Positions 42,801 through 53,438 of a stretch of 64,000 nucleotides of DNA are shown here, one piece after another (the stretch's first letter is position 1; every line of letters starts with the position of its first letter). The stretch is from Halichondria panicea (lineage: Eukaryota; Porifera; Demospongiae; Suberitida; Halichondriidae), in the NCBI RefSeq assembly GCF_963675165.1, contig NC_087380.1:2099803-2163802 (forward strand). Direction: 5' to 3'. The notes beneath the pieces are model-generated. The model was not told the origin of the DNA. It searched no databases and saw only the letters and a program-made list of their open reading frames with translations. The position numbers and the translations under genes are program-made.

Positions 42801-45570
42801 AATGGAACGATTGACTACTCACCTCTCGATACAACTGATCATGAGGTGTTCAATTATGGAACAGCAGCTACTTATCAGTGTAACCCTGGATATAATATAA
42901 CAAGTGGAGACAGAGTGAGGACTTGTACTGGTAATGGCAGCACTCCCAGTGGTCAGTGGGATGGTACTGCTCCTCAATGTCCACGTATGTTCTAGCTACT
43001 ATTGTAATTGGTTGCACTCTGTCACGTGATAATGTAACACGCAGCTGTGGACTGTAGCATTCCTCCGTCTATTACCAATGGATCTCCTGGGATACCAACA
43101 ACCACAACATTCACAGGGACAGTGGCCTACAGCTGTAATGATGGCTATGCACTCTTTGGGAGTGCTACAAGTACTTGTCAGGCAAATGCAACCTGGAGCA
43201 GACCACCAGAATCCAGAGGTACATGTGCACATTCAATGTTGTGCTATATTAACATACACTAACACAGGTATCACTATTGCTGGTATCCAATCTGGTGTGC
43301 CCATCTTAATTGGAGATTCTGTTACCATCACCTGCACCACTGACTCTTCTGCTGACTCAATAACGTTGCTCCAAGATGGTCAGGTTCTTCATGGAACAGT
43401 GATGCAGTCAACTACCACCTTGACGTATACTATCTCTTTTGTGTCTGACAGCATCCATGGAAATACCTTCAAATGTGAAGCCAATTTCGTAGGAACTTCA
43501 GACACTGCTTTTGTTAATGCCACTGCCACCATTAAAAGTAAGTTATACTCGTGACACGCACAAGAAATTAATACTCAAATTTGTTATGCAGTTCCTGGAC
43601 AATCTATCAACACTAGCATCAGCCCTTCAAGTGATTCAACTCCACAAGATGGAGAGCCATACATTGTGACTTGCACTGTGTCTAAGTTGCCTGGACTAAC
43701 TCGCACACCAACTGCCCAATGGATGAAGGTTGCCATGGGGACTAAAAGGATCGGCATGCCCACTCCTAATGAAACTGCTCTTAATCTCTCTCCACTGAGA
43801 ACCTCAGATGCTGGCAGGTACCGTTGCCAGGGCAACCTCACTACTACCATTCGCTCTCTACCACTTTTGAGCAGCAGTAATTTCACTTTAATTGCGCAAA
43901 GTAAGTCAAACCTTCGTAGGCTGCATATATATTTACCATATGATTATGTTTTACAGTACCAGCACCAGCAGTGACAATCTCAAGGTCTCCCTCTAGTTCA
44001 GCTTTGTTTGCTAATCAAAGTGTGTTAACATTTACATGTCAAGTGTCTATACATACAAACATTGATACTACCGTCACTTTGAGCTTGACTTGGACTCGTG
44101 AGGTTTATAGTGATGAAGATGATACAACCACTGAAGTGATCATGGTGAATAGTGCAACCAAAACAATTGAGAGAAATTGGACCTTGAATGATTTAACTTC
44201 AAAGGACCAGAGAGTGACTTGCAATGGAACAATAAACTCAGCTAGCAGTTTTATTCAAGGCAATAGCATCACAATTGAAGACATGTTATCTGTTGCTGGT
44301 GAGTTGCTGTTTTCATCCCATGATAAAACGCGAACACGTTCCATTTCATTCAGGTGTGTTTCTAATGTTCAACGACAGTATATTTAACGACAATACGACC
44401 TCTGTACCAGCGAGGGATGTACGTCTCATACAGTGTCACTCCGACAAGTCAGATACATTCGATGAAGACCAACATGGATGGAAGTTCCCTAATAGCACCA
44501 AGATTACTAACATCAGCACACTGGCTATTGCAACACGGGAGGGAGGACACCTGGCACTCACTCGAGTGGGGAACAGTTCCCTGCCAGCTGGAGAGTATTG
44601 TTGCAAGGCTCAGGATGCCAGGGGAACCAATCACACCCTCTGTGTGCATGTGGAGCAAGGTGAGGGTGGAGGTAGATGTTATGTCATCCAATCTAGTGCA
44701 GCCAGTAGCCATCTAATTGCTCTGGGATTCTTGGGAATGAATGTGAGGCACATGTGTAATCAGTCCTAGATGGAACTGACTAGCGATGACTACCTCTAGT
44801 TTACATCGCTTTATTCTTTCAGGTTCTACTCTGTATTATTATTTACTACCCACAGAACCAAGTTCCAGTGGCAGTGTCATGGTTGGAGGGATAGTTGCTG
44901 CGATTTTAATTTTGGTGGTTGCTCTACTGATCATTGGAGCAGTTATTCTCATTGTTGTCAGGTAAGTGAAGCATTTAAACATTGTAAACTAAGTCCTTTC
45001 TCTGGGAACCAGTCACACCCTCTGTGTGCATGTGGAGCAAAGTCGCTCAGTGTTGTTAAGGTTCCGATTGGTCGGTAGAGTGGTAGGAGGAGTGGTCATT
45101 GTCCTTATCCTTGTGGTTGTTGTCATAGTGATAGCTAATTTGTATTTAAGAGCAGAATAGAGAAGCTTACTATATCAACAAAACAACAAAGTAAATTGAT
45201 GAATGTTTTATATGTTTATAATTATTGTTGAATTCTGATACACTTTCCTCTCTCCCTCAGATGTAACATACCACCAGTGTCGCTAAAGGGTGGGGTCAGT
45301 ACTGGTGAGATACACACATACGAGATGATGGAAATGGGTCACGAATATGAGGAAGTGTCCAAGTTCCAACGAGCCGTCGGTGGAGAATATGAGATCATTG
45401 GAGCACCCTCACAGACAACTGGCTCCGAGAGCAAGGCTGTTATAAAGACCGAGCCATCACCACCCACTCCACAACCCTCACAAGCGACTGAAAATGATAT
45501 TGAGTTTACAGAGTGCGTTGCTTACATCACGACCACCCACAGTCGCCCCCCACAGTCCACAAGCTTATGA
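39894..45570 (+). CDS. receptor D: SP-CCP(4)-Ig-CCP(3)-Ig(4)-new TM-Tyr tail
   Basis: Chimeric paralogue, joined exons 3,561 nt, 1,186 residues plus stop. The signal peptide exon is 39894-39984 ([20 protein letters not shown]). Ig-like 1 is missing; the region 39985-40365 has no exon. Four CCPs, Ig-like 2 and three CCPs follow, then three ordinary Ig domains, a variant Ig and a TM exon unrelated to the family's membrane-proximal domain, ending with the family's tail exon. Frame is continuous through all listed exons. It resembles an Ig-superfamily receptor with family signal peptide and family tail, built by exon exchange. Confidence 0.8.
40366..43218 (+). CDS. receptor D: CCP1-4, Ig-like 2, CCP5-7
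   Basis: CCPs 40366-40572, 40619-40837, 41539-41757, 41832-42041; Ig-like 2 42092-42454 (ARGIFLSFQGTTYTTNN, CHTDSTTCCRG, WLFPNG, PLGTYCCRIPDSGG); CCPs 42506-42724, 42769-42984, 43045-43218. The last CCP has Ser in place of its fourth cysteine (PPESRG against PPECRG elsewhere), which breaks the conserved Cys2-Cys4 disulfide. A vestigial CCP start (41401-41420, AIECFPL) precedes CCP3. CCP3 is identical in protein to CCP4 of receptor E because of the shared duplicated segment. Confidence 0.8.
40995..41365. repeat. 150-bp tandem repeat containing a CCP-exon vestige
   Basis: About 2.5 units with period 149-150 bp (ttcttcgagctacaccacta at 41000, 41150 and 41300). Each unit contains tctattgagtgtcctcctcta, which is the start of a CCP exon (IECPPL), and a run of cacactaca. 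So the satellite includes a dead CCP exon beginning. Part of the array recurs at 48565-48840 in receptor E. Confidence 0.85.
43268..44659 (+). CDS. receptor D: three Ig domains and a variant Ig
   Basis: Exons 43268-43537 (GDSVTITCTTDSS, NTFKCEANFVG), 43592-43900 (EPYIVTCTVSKLPG, AQWMKV, TSDAGRYRCQG: textbook Ig with Trp and DAGRYRC), 43957-44298 (VLTFTCQVSI, LSLTWTREV, QRVTCNGTI) and 44354-44659 (GVFLMFNDSIFNDNTT, IQCHSDKSD, WKFPNSTK, AGEYCCKAQDARGTN). The fourth resembles the family's own Ig-like 2 (W.FPN, YCC) in diverged form. All are phase 1-1. Several N-glycosylation sequons. Confidence 0.85.
44856..44961 (+). CDS. receptor D: replacement TM exon
   Basis: 106-nt exon, phase 1 to 2: EPSSSGSVMVGGIVAAILIL, then VVALLIIGAVILIVVR. 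A single helix with Ser-rich stalk and no membrane-proximal domain. It joins in phase to the tail exon at 45261 (AG plus A gives Arg). Confidence 0.8.
45002..45185 (+). pseudogene. fossil of the original TM exon in a receptor D intron
   Basis: Between the new TM exon and the tail exon, ggtcggtagagtggtaggaggagtggtcattgtccttatc matches the family TM coding sequence ([12 protein letters not shown]..) with stops and indels, ending in agagaagctta..ac aaaacaacaaagt like the stop-transfer end in A and B. Bases 45002-45043 also copy the end of the variant Ig exon (gggaaccagtcacaccctctgtgtgcatgtggagcaaag). Confidence 0.75.
45261..45570 (+). CDS. receptor D: cytoplasmic signalling tail
   Basis: Reads [54 protein letters not shown] and TECVAYITT. 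The proline-rich stretch is one PPT unit shorter than in A to C. Signalling motifs are unchanged although the ectodomain and TM were replaced. Confidence 0.8.
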
Positions 45571-47298
45571 AAAAATACCGCCGTTGATGCTGACTGCTTA
45601 CATATTATATGTGTACCTGCATGTAACATAGCTAATTTGTGCATATATTCGTGAAAACGCTGATAAAGAGTGCAAGCGTTTGCTTTGCTCATGTGTTAGC
45701 TATAACTATTATTACTTCTTGCTTTGTATATTTATTGTGTTTGCAATTGTTGACATGAACCCACACAGTCAATATCATAATTATAGAAGAGGAGTTTAGT
45801 TGAAACAGATGATGCGAACTTCGAAGATAGATCTATACTGAGTAGACTCTCACTCTTCCGGCTTTCTGAAGTACGGCCACCTCGATATACGCCATTATGT
45901 TTGAAACTGCCAACATGAGCCAACCTATTAGTTCCGCTGATAACACACTACAAACCAGCTGATATAAGCCATTACCGGAAGATCACCTCCAAACAGCGTT
46001 GAATGCGCGACCTATACGCTCTACCGGCTCGGCTCGTATACACTAAAAGGTATTTGTCACTCTCATTACTGTACATGTCATTTTTTCTATTACAATTACC
46101 CCATGGGGGGGGTCTCAGAATTTATTTTTGATTTTAGTTAATCATGCATGTGTCCGTTAGTTTATGTTCAAAGATCTTTGGTCTGCATTTGCATTTACAC
46201 GTTCTTGCATGGGTATAATGTCATCAGTCCTTCGTGAATATGAATATGACGAGGTTTCCTCATTGTAAATATGTTTAGTAGCTATTCCTACCACTGTGTG
46301 TATATTAATTGACACATTGGTATTCATGAGAAGATAGCTTTGATATTCAGTTGTGTGCTTAGAGGGAGTGGTTTGTGCTTGCTTTCAATATGATATAGAG
46401 TGCTTTAGTTTATTGTGAGCATTGCTTGTTGTGTTGCCCTGAGACAATGATTTTGCACCTCTCAAACCTAGGGCTGTGATCAGATAGAACTCCAGCAAAT
46501 GATGCATGTTGCCTTTGCTCCATTATAGTCCATTTGTGTTTAACAGCTCATACTATATACCATGGTGCCAACTCATGTAGACTACCGTATACTAATTATA
46601 GTGCAATCATGTACTTTGTTTGAAGTCATAATTATAACCACTCACCCCACCTCAGGAGGAGATGGTTCTCGAGACATGCTCACTGGCATGGTAAACCTTT
46701 CCTGCTTCGACCCAAGAGTGATGTGGAGGAGTCCTCAACCATGCCTTGTCATACACACATACCACCGACATTGTAAGTTAAACGGAGTGCATTGCTGTAG
46801 TGACTGTGTCTATAGAGAGAGGCCATTAGCTACATGAAAAATTGATTGACTACAAGTATGGATATGTACTTAGTCAATAGAACTTAGTCAATAGAGCTTA
46901 AATGCCTTAAATATGTGTACTTTATACTGCTTTGAAAATTGATGCCAATAGCTTGTTTTTGATCTACATGATACAGAGCAGTGATCTATAGGAGGGAGGG
47001 GCTTGAGCCCCCCCATCTTTCTAGGCTCTTACATATAATTATAGAGATGACTTATCAAGCTGCACTATGTACAGTTACAACCAGAGCCCCCCCCCCCCCC
47101 CCATTGAGAAATTTCTTCCTACGCCACTGCAGAGTCTAAATGATTTCTTTCTGTGTATGTGCTAAAGAGTACTCTTATCTACTCTTGATGTGCTGTATGC
47201 ATGTGGGTGCATGTACACTTTTGATGCGTTACAATTCAAACTTCCTGTTGTCATTAGAGTAAATAGATATACACTAGTCTAATCTCAACGAATGCAGT
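45571..47298. other. intergenic D-E: 3' flank, SH2 relic, MITE
   Basis: Bases 46140-46535 are the shared 3' flank. 46656-46780 is an SH2 first-half relic (GDGSRDMLTGMVNLS: frameshifted like the one at 26490). No terminal SH2 exon remains here. 46979-47129 is a MITE. ACTTCCTG at 47240-47247 lies 59 bp before receptor E. Bases 45600-46140 show no gene. Confidence 0.6.
46979..47129. mobile_element. MITE, 151 bp, with empty-site comparison
   Basis: Starts CAGTG and ends ...TACGCCACTG, with a run of 16 C near 47087-47102. The paralogous spacer after receptor B has the uninterrupted gatacagagtctaaatgat; here the sequence is gatacagag, insert, cagagtctaaatgat, giving a 5-bp duplication cagag (46974-46978 and 47130-47134). 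Its end resembles the element at 52830-53114. Confidence 0.75.
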
Positions 47299-48525
47299 AT
47301 GAAGAAGTTACAAGGTGACTGTGTTTCTTGGCTGGTCCTTTTGATTGGAGCTGCTCAGCTCCTACTAGTGTGTGGAAAGGGTATGTTAACTACGACCTAC
47401 TATCTAGTGTCATGTTGCATGCATGCAGAAGTGTACTTATCTCTGGGATCAACCAACATCACCACTAACAACACTGAGATCCCCATCACTGATATTGGAG
47501 AGGATGTTGGGATTGGTCGTCCTTCTCTCATCTGTCACACTGACCTAGTGGCATGTTGTACACCCAGTGAGACAATGGCAAGAGGAATTGGATTTTGGCA
47601 CTATCCAAACGGAGACCGTGTTCCTGGTGGATCAGGAGCATCTCGACCGTTTGTGTCATTCAGAGATGTTCAATCCATTAAACTGGCACGTAGAGAGAGT
47701 ATTAACCCCCCTCCCTTGAGTCCAACTGGTTCCTATTGTTGTATTATACCAACTAATGGAGGAGAAATGACCTTCTGTGCCAGCCTGGGTGAGCTAGTGG
47801 TTCTCCAACCTTGGTTCATTCACAATCCCATTCCCTTTCCAGTTGTATGCTTGTCTCTCCCTGCCCTGAACAATGGAATAGTCTCATACAATGACTTAAC
47901 ACTGGGTCTGGACACTGTGGCCACCTACACCTGTGACACTGGATACACTCTCAATGGAGTCACTACCACCAGGACTTGTGGGAGTGATGGAGTGTGGAGT
48001 GGGGCGGATCCAGTGTGCCAGTGTAAGTAGATATAGATTTTGTGCTGTTTATATGTTTTTTGTGTTTCATACTAAGATAGCAGCCTGCTCTGACCTCACC
48101 CTCACCAATGGAGACATTATCTACAGTGCTGGATCTCCTAACAACAGACCTATCTTCTCTGGAGCTACCTACAGCTGCAATCCTGGCTACACTCTCACTG
48201 GAGGGAGCACCATCAGGGTCTGTGTGAGTGGAGGGAGATGGAGTGGGTCAGCTTCAACTTGTCAAGGTGAGTCTGTAATTCGTACACAGTTCGCATTTCA
48301 AACAATAATTATTGTGTATAGACACAAGATCGACTGGTCCTCCACCCACTACCTGCTCTGACCTGACTAATCCGACCAATGGAATAGTTGCCTACAATAT
48401 GGGGACTGCTGGTCCAGACACTGTGGCCACCTACACCTGTACCACTGGCTACACTCTCAATGGAGGTACCACCAGGACTTGTGGGAGTGATGGAGTGTGG
48501 AGTGGATCAGCTCCAGTGTGTCAGT
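47299..48525 (+). CDS. receptor E: signal peptide, Ig-like 1, CCP1-3
   Basis: Exons 47299-47380, 47429-47788 ([62 protein letters not shown]), 47843-48022 (VVCLSLPALNNGIVSY), 48081-48266 ([16 protein letters not shown]-type of B) and 48322-48525 (DTRSTGPPPTTCSDLTNPTN, B-type of B). So E holds one copy of the A plus B pair that is amplified in receptor B, probably the unamplified ancestral state. Confidence 0.8.
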
Positions 48526-51500
48526 GTAAGTAAAATGCTTTGTTTTTTAGTATATGAATTACAGAGATACACACTACACACACACACTTACACCACAGCA
48601 TAAAAAATTAGCCGACTCCTTCGAACTTCTTCGAGCTACACCACTATAGTTATACAAATCCTTCAACATACATACTTGATTTTTTTTTCTATTGAGTGTC
48701 CTCCTCTAACACACTACACACACTACACACACACACTTACACCACAGCATAAAAAAATTAGCCGACTCCTTCGAACTTCTTCGAGCTACACCACTATAGT
48801 TATACAAATCCTTCAACATACACACTTGATTTTTTTTATATAGAGTCTGGGATTTACACCCTATTTCCATTTGTACAGCCATTGAGTGTTTTCCTCTAGT
48901 AAGTTTGTATTTGTATGCTCAGTATTTGTCATATACACTTAATTCCTTACTGATAGACAGGAACCAAGGTATATCCGTATGAAGTTGCTATACAGAAATG
49001 ATTATTCCCATGCAGCTATTGAGTGTCCTCCTCTAGCGGGCATTACCAATGGATTCATCACCTACACTATTGACAACACACCTAACTATGATCTGGGCAC
49101 TGTGGCTACTTATGTCTGTGACGCTGGGTTTGTTCTGGACCTCTCCCTAGGGAGATCTGAGATAAGAACTTGTATTGATGATAATGGACTTGATACTATT
49201 GGAGTGTTTGATAGACAGGCTCCAAGATGTGTCCGTAAGTCTCTTTTGGTCTTGTTTACAGAAAATTTCAGTAATTCTACTATCATTAATTTCAATAACC
49301 ACATGCAGGTAACATTTGCCAACCTCTTTTCCCTTACCCCTACGGTACGATAATCTATCATCATGAAATTCCACCTTACTCATACGGAACACGAGCACAG
49401 TATGTCGTCTCATGCCCTCCCAAATTGGAAAGAAGAGGGGGAGATGATGTGAGAACTTGTACTGATAATGGAAACAGTGCTGTGGGGGTGTGGTCTGGAA
49501 CTGCTCCCATCTGTGCAGGTCAGTTCCACGGTAAATGTTGCATGTGTGTACAAAGTTGAAACGTGTTCTCTTGTATAGCTCGAGGGATTTTCCTGTCCTT
49601 TCAAGGAACAACCTACACTACGAACAACAGTAATATTGTACTCACTAGGATTGATACTACAAATGACACATCCTTGACATGTCACACTGACTCAACCATC
49701 TGCTGTAGAGGTGTTGACTCATCTTCAGGTATTGGTACTGGAGAGTGGCTGTTTCCTAATGGAAGAAGTATTGTCCGGAGGAAGAGAGTACCTAGGTCTG
49801 ATGATGGATTCTATTATACAAGGTTTCATCACGCTATCAGACTGTATCGTAATGATGATACCCAGACTCCACTGGGAACCTACTGCTGTAGAATACCTGA
49901 CAGTGGTGGAGTGTTGAGAACATTCTGTGCTAACCTCATTGGTGAGTAGTGCATTAATAGTATTATAGGTATACTTGTTACTACTTCAGACAACAACATT
50001 CGATGCCCCTCTGACTCGGTGATGGCTCCCACTAATGGGATGATCTCATACTCTAGTCCAGTGGAAGGTGGCAGTTACGTTTTTGGAACTGTGGCCACCT
50101 TTTCCTGCTCACCTGGTTTTGGCCTGAGTACTATTGAGACTAGAACATGTACAGAAACAAATGATGCTGAAATTGGAACCTTCAATGGCTTAAGTCCAAC
50201 ATGTGATGGTGAGTAGTCGTATAATTATACGTATATAGAGACTAGCTGCATATTACTACTTTTTTAGAGATTGCTTGCCCTGCTCTTCCTAATGTTGTCA
50301 ATGGAACGATTGTCTACTCACCTTTTGGTACAACTGAGGTGTTCAAGTATGGAACAATAGCTACTTATCTGTGTAACCCTGGGTACAAGTTAATAGGTGG
50401 AGACAACGTGAGGGCTTGTACTGGTGATGGTAGGAGTCCTAGTGGTCAGTGGGATGGTACTGCTCCTCAATGCCCACGTATGTTACTGTATTTGTTTTAT
50501 AAAGCGTGGCGTGATAATGTACACACACAGCTGTGGACTGTGGGACTCCTTTGTCCATTACCAATGGATCTCATGGGATACCAACAACCACAATATTCAC
50601 AGGGACAGTGACCTACAACTGTAATGATGGCTATGCACTCTTTGGGATTGCTACAAGTACTTGTCAGGCAAATGCAACTTGGAGCAAATCACCAGAATGC
50701 AGAGGTGTGTGCTTTAATACACTTACTGTTTGCATTCAAGTCTTGCTGTGCTATGTTGTTTGTTAGAGCGTATATGCCCAGTGGGAACCTATCACGAAGA
50801 GTTGTCAACTGGAGAGAGTGCGTGTGTGCCTTGTCCTGGAAACACCTTCAGCATTGTTGAAAGTAGTGTGGAGTGTACCTGTTTTCGCGGCTACTACAGG
50901 ACAAAACTAGAAGGACCAAACTTTCCATGTTCATGTAAGGATTGCACTCTGCAAGGCATGCATGCATGTGTGCAAGCGGGTGTTCAGTAGTTGAATTGTA
51001 CAATACACATTGACAATTAAAATGTTAGTTTATCCATATACGTAGCCCCTCCGGTTAGCTGTAAGAGTTTGCAAGTTTTTGCTGAGAGGACTCGAGGTAA
51101 CACAATCACTGTGCGTTGGGAGAGGCCCAAGATCACTGGGAGAGACGACTTCTATTACAACATATTCTACTCTGAGGACAACCAGACCTTTACTCAACAC
51201 AACAGCAGGCCGTACGTCAAACAAGACTCCCTGGTGGACTACTCAGTGTCTGGTCTGCGGCCACTCACCACCTACACAGTCCGAGTGATCCCTGAGAATG
51301 GAGTGAGTGATCAGGAGAACGGAGGGCAGAACAGGAGCTGTGATGTGGTAACCATGACTGGGGATACAAGTGAGTGGACTCGCATTTTTGAAACCATTTT
51401 GTTAGTAAATTATTGCATGTGTAGTTAGTTGTACAATTGAAAATTATTGTGATTGAATTTCCTAATTAATATTTCTACCTTGCCCTCAAGGGTCTAATGC

Positions 51501-51919
51501 TCCCTCCCTGGTGATCGGTTTCTGCACTGTTGTGGTTTGGATCGAGCCCACAAGGTCGTATGGGAGGATCACTGGCTATGACGTCAGGTTCATTCCTCAA
51601 GGGTCTGGTTCAGATTTGGTGGTGTCCAAAGGAAGAAAAGAACTTTTCCACGCCATTGGAGATGATACCAGGCTCATCAGTACTGATAACGCCATGGTGC
51701 AGGTATGACTATACACATTGTATTTTAGCAATGCAATGTATATGTATATTGTTCAGGTGAGAGCAAAAACGTCAGTTGCAGAGGGGAGGTGGAGTGAGGT
51801 AGTGCCATTGGGTAAGTTTTGTGTGTGATTACACCAAGTTCCATGTCACTATACACTTTAAATGCATCGTTCTATGTACAGGTTGCAAGAATACTGAAGG
51901 TTCCACTGACCCTATATGA
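47299..51919 (+). CDS. receptor E: SP-Ig-CCP(5)-Ig-CCP(3)-GCC-FN3(2), apparently secreted
   Basis: Joined exons 3,204 nt, 1,067 residues plus stop. Starts like the family ([20 protein letters not shown]) but after the last CCP continues into an Eph-receptor-like cysteine-rich exon and two FN3 domains, then a short final exon (CKNTEGSTDPI, stop TGA 51917-51919). No TM or signalling tail was found downstream; a relic of the tail's 3' flank lies at 52255-52480. So either a soluble decoy-type protein or a truncated receptor. Eight CCP exons are counted as 5 and 3 around Ig-like 2. Confidence 0.75.
48565..49470 (+). repeat. segment shared with receptor D (offset 7,477 bp)
   Basis: Matches 41088-41993 at a constant offset of 7,477 bp, including the 150-bp repeat, the vestigial CCP start, the CCP exon 49016-49234, its 74-bp intron and the start of the next CCP. 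Nearly identical through exon and intron; differences grow after about 49330. This is a very recent duplication or gene conversion between D and E. Confidence 0.85.
49016..50704 (+). CDS. receptor E: CCP4-5, Ig-like 2, CCP6-8
   Basis: CCPs 49016-49234 (AIECPPLAGITNGFITYTID) and 49309-49518 (NICQPLFPYPYGTIIYHHEI); Ig-like 2 49579-49941 (ARGIFLSFQGTTYTTNN, STICCRGVDSS, WLFPNG, PLGTYCCRI, FCANLIG); CCPs 49990-50208, 50268-50477, 50531-50704 (AVDCGTPLSITNGSHGIP, last Cys present). Same module order as in D. Confidence 0.8.
50767..51919 (+). CDS. receptor E: Eph-like GCC exon, two FN3 domains, C-terminal end
   Basis: Exon 50767-50934 reads ICPVGTYHEELSTGESACVP, CPGNTFSIVESSVECTCFRG and YYRTKLEGPNFPC, the cysteine-rich GCC2/GCC3-type element of Eph receptors, with the same GYYR...PC end. 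Exon 51046-51369 is FN3 (TITVRWERPKITGRDDFYYN, LRPLTTYTVRVIPENGVSDQ), again the Eph order. A second FN3 spans 51491-51702 and 51757-51811 (VVVWIEPTRSYGRITGYDVR, GRWSEVVPLG). The last exon 51882-51919 ends the frame after 12 residues. The full set is what precedes the TM in Eph kinases, but no TM or kinase follows. Confidence 0.75.
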
Positions 51920-52829
51920 GTGAATGATGATACGTAACGACAGCTAATGTTTAGAACCAAACATTGTGTATAGACGATGTAGCAACAGCTAATGTTTAGA
52001 TAGCAACAGCTAATGTTTAGATATTGTATAGATGATGTAGCAAGATCTTTAGAGGTGATAATTATTTGCAACCCGTTGAGGAAAGTAGAAAGTATAGTAG
52101 TAGAACTATCTGGACATTTTTTGTTGGGCTAATGGAACAGGGGGAATGTAGTGGGTCGGTTCCAGTATGTACGAATGTTTGCTGTCGGTGTGTTTCTGTG
52201 CATTGATGTTTTTTCACCTTGCAATAACTCAGACATTTTTTGAACAGCGTTATAAAACTAAATGTAATGATCTTTACCAAAAATGGACGTTGTTGCCTAT
52301 TTATCATTCTCAGACACCTATTATTAAATAATTATACTAAAAGTATTCCAAGCATAATTAATTTTATCGGGATCCCACCGCCCACAAGCTTATGAAATAC
52401 CCAACCTCCTGTAATCATTATGCAACTGTCGACTATGTGCACGTATAATTATTGCATTTTATTTTGCATGGCAATATCATTAAAATAGTTGTGGATTCTC
52501 GAGGTCATGCCGCGGAGGAATGTGTTACCTTATAGAGGGTTATATTCGAGGCACTACATTTTTTATTTTGAATGATCACACCCCTACAGTAGAGAGGTCT
52601 TTCAATACGAGGATTTCAATACTGAAAGTAAACCATGATTTCAAAATTTTCGAGGCACTAAATACAAGGTTCGAGGTCAATCCGCGAAAATCAGTAGATC
52701 CATCTTTCAATAAAAGCCGCAACTTATACTGATAGCCTCGATTCCAGGCCATGTCATTTATACACGTCCCAAGATTAGAGGTAGAATTTTTCTACGTAGT
52801 TGTCATCCTGATTCACCACTGGCCACTCC
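51920..52829. other. non-coding after receptor E, tail-flank relic
   Basis: 51955-52025 repeats agcaacagctaatgttta two or three times. 52255-52480 matches 28046-28270 (aaaactaaatgtaatgatctttacc, then acaagcttatgaaatacccaac), a relic of the long-tail 3' end. 52500-52740 contains scattered ttcgaggcac and ccgcgaaa motifs like the MITE at 8908. No gene. Confidence 0.5.
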
Positions 52830-53114
52830 AGTGGCGTAGCCAGGATTTTGGGAAGGGCAGGGCTCAAATCCATTGAGCAGGGCCAGAGCAGGCGCTGAAT
52901 AGCTTGGAATTTTACCTATAAAAAGGTCATCACTTTTCATCAGCAGTAAGCATGCGCAGTAGATGGCCTTGCCCACATTTCCATTGAATGACATCATTCT
53001 AGTAACTACGCAGCAGTATAGTGCAGAATAGATTGACAGATCAAGGTGATTCAAGCTGAGTTGGAGTTGATGAAACAGCTCTAGCCCCGTCAGCCCCCCT
53101 CTGCCTACGCCACT
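52830..53114. mobile_element. MITE with CAGTGGCGTAG ends
   Basis: Left ccagtggcgtagccagga and right ctgcctacgccactgc are inverted over the CAGTGGCGTAG core. About 285 bp, no functional ORF. CAGTGGCGTA-type ends are common among hAT-like elements; that assignment is from memory. Confidence 0.65.
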
Positions 53115-53438
53115 GCACTCTCAGAGGCCTCTGGATGCAGCCAGACAAAAATGAATGTGTAAAAAATAGACCACCCCCTCTGAGAAACGAAACTATGTCC
53201 CCTTACCGGAATTTTAATATAGCCGGTGTGCATTGTGTTTCAATGATTAATTATAGCATACTTCAATCTTGCACTACACTAATAACCTATTCTCTCCCCA
53301 GCGTGCCCTCCCACCTTGTCAGAGAAAACTACCTGCAACTTGACAATGAGCCTAAATTGGTACTGTACATTCATGCTGTTTTGAAACCCATTTATTGTCA
53401 ATAATTTGTTTTGGTGCATTGACACGGAGCATGTATGT

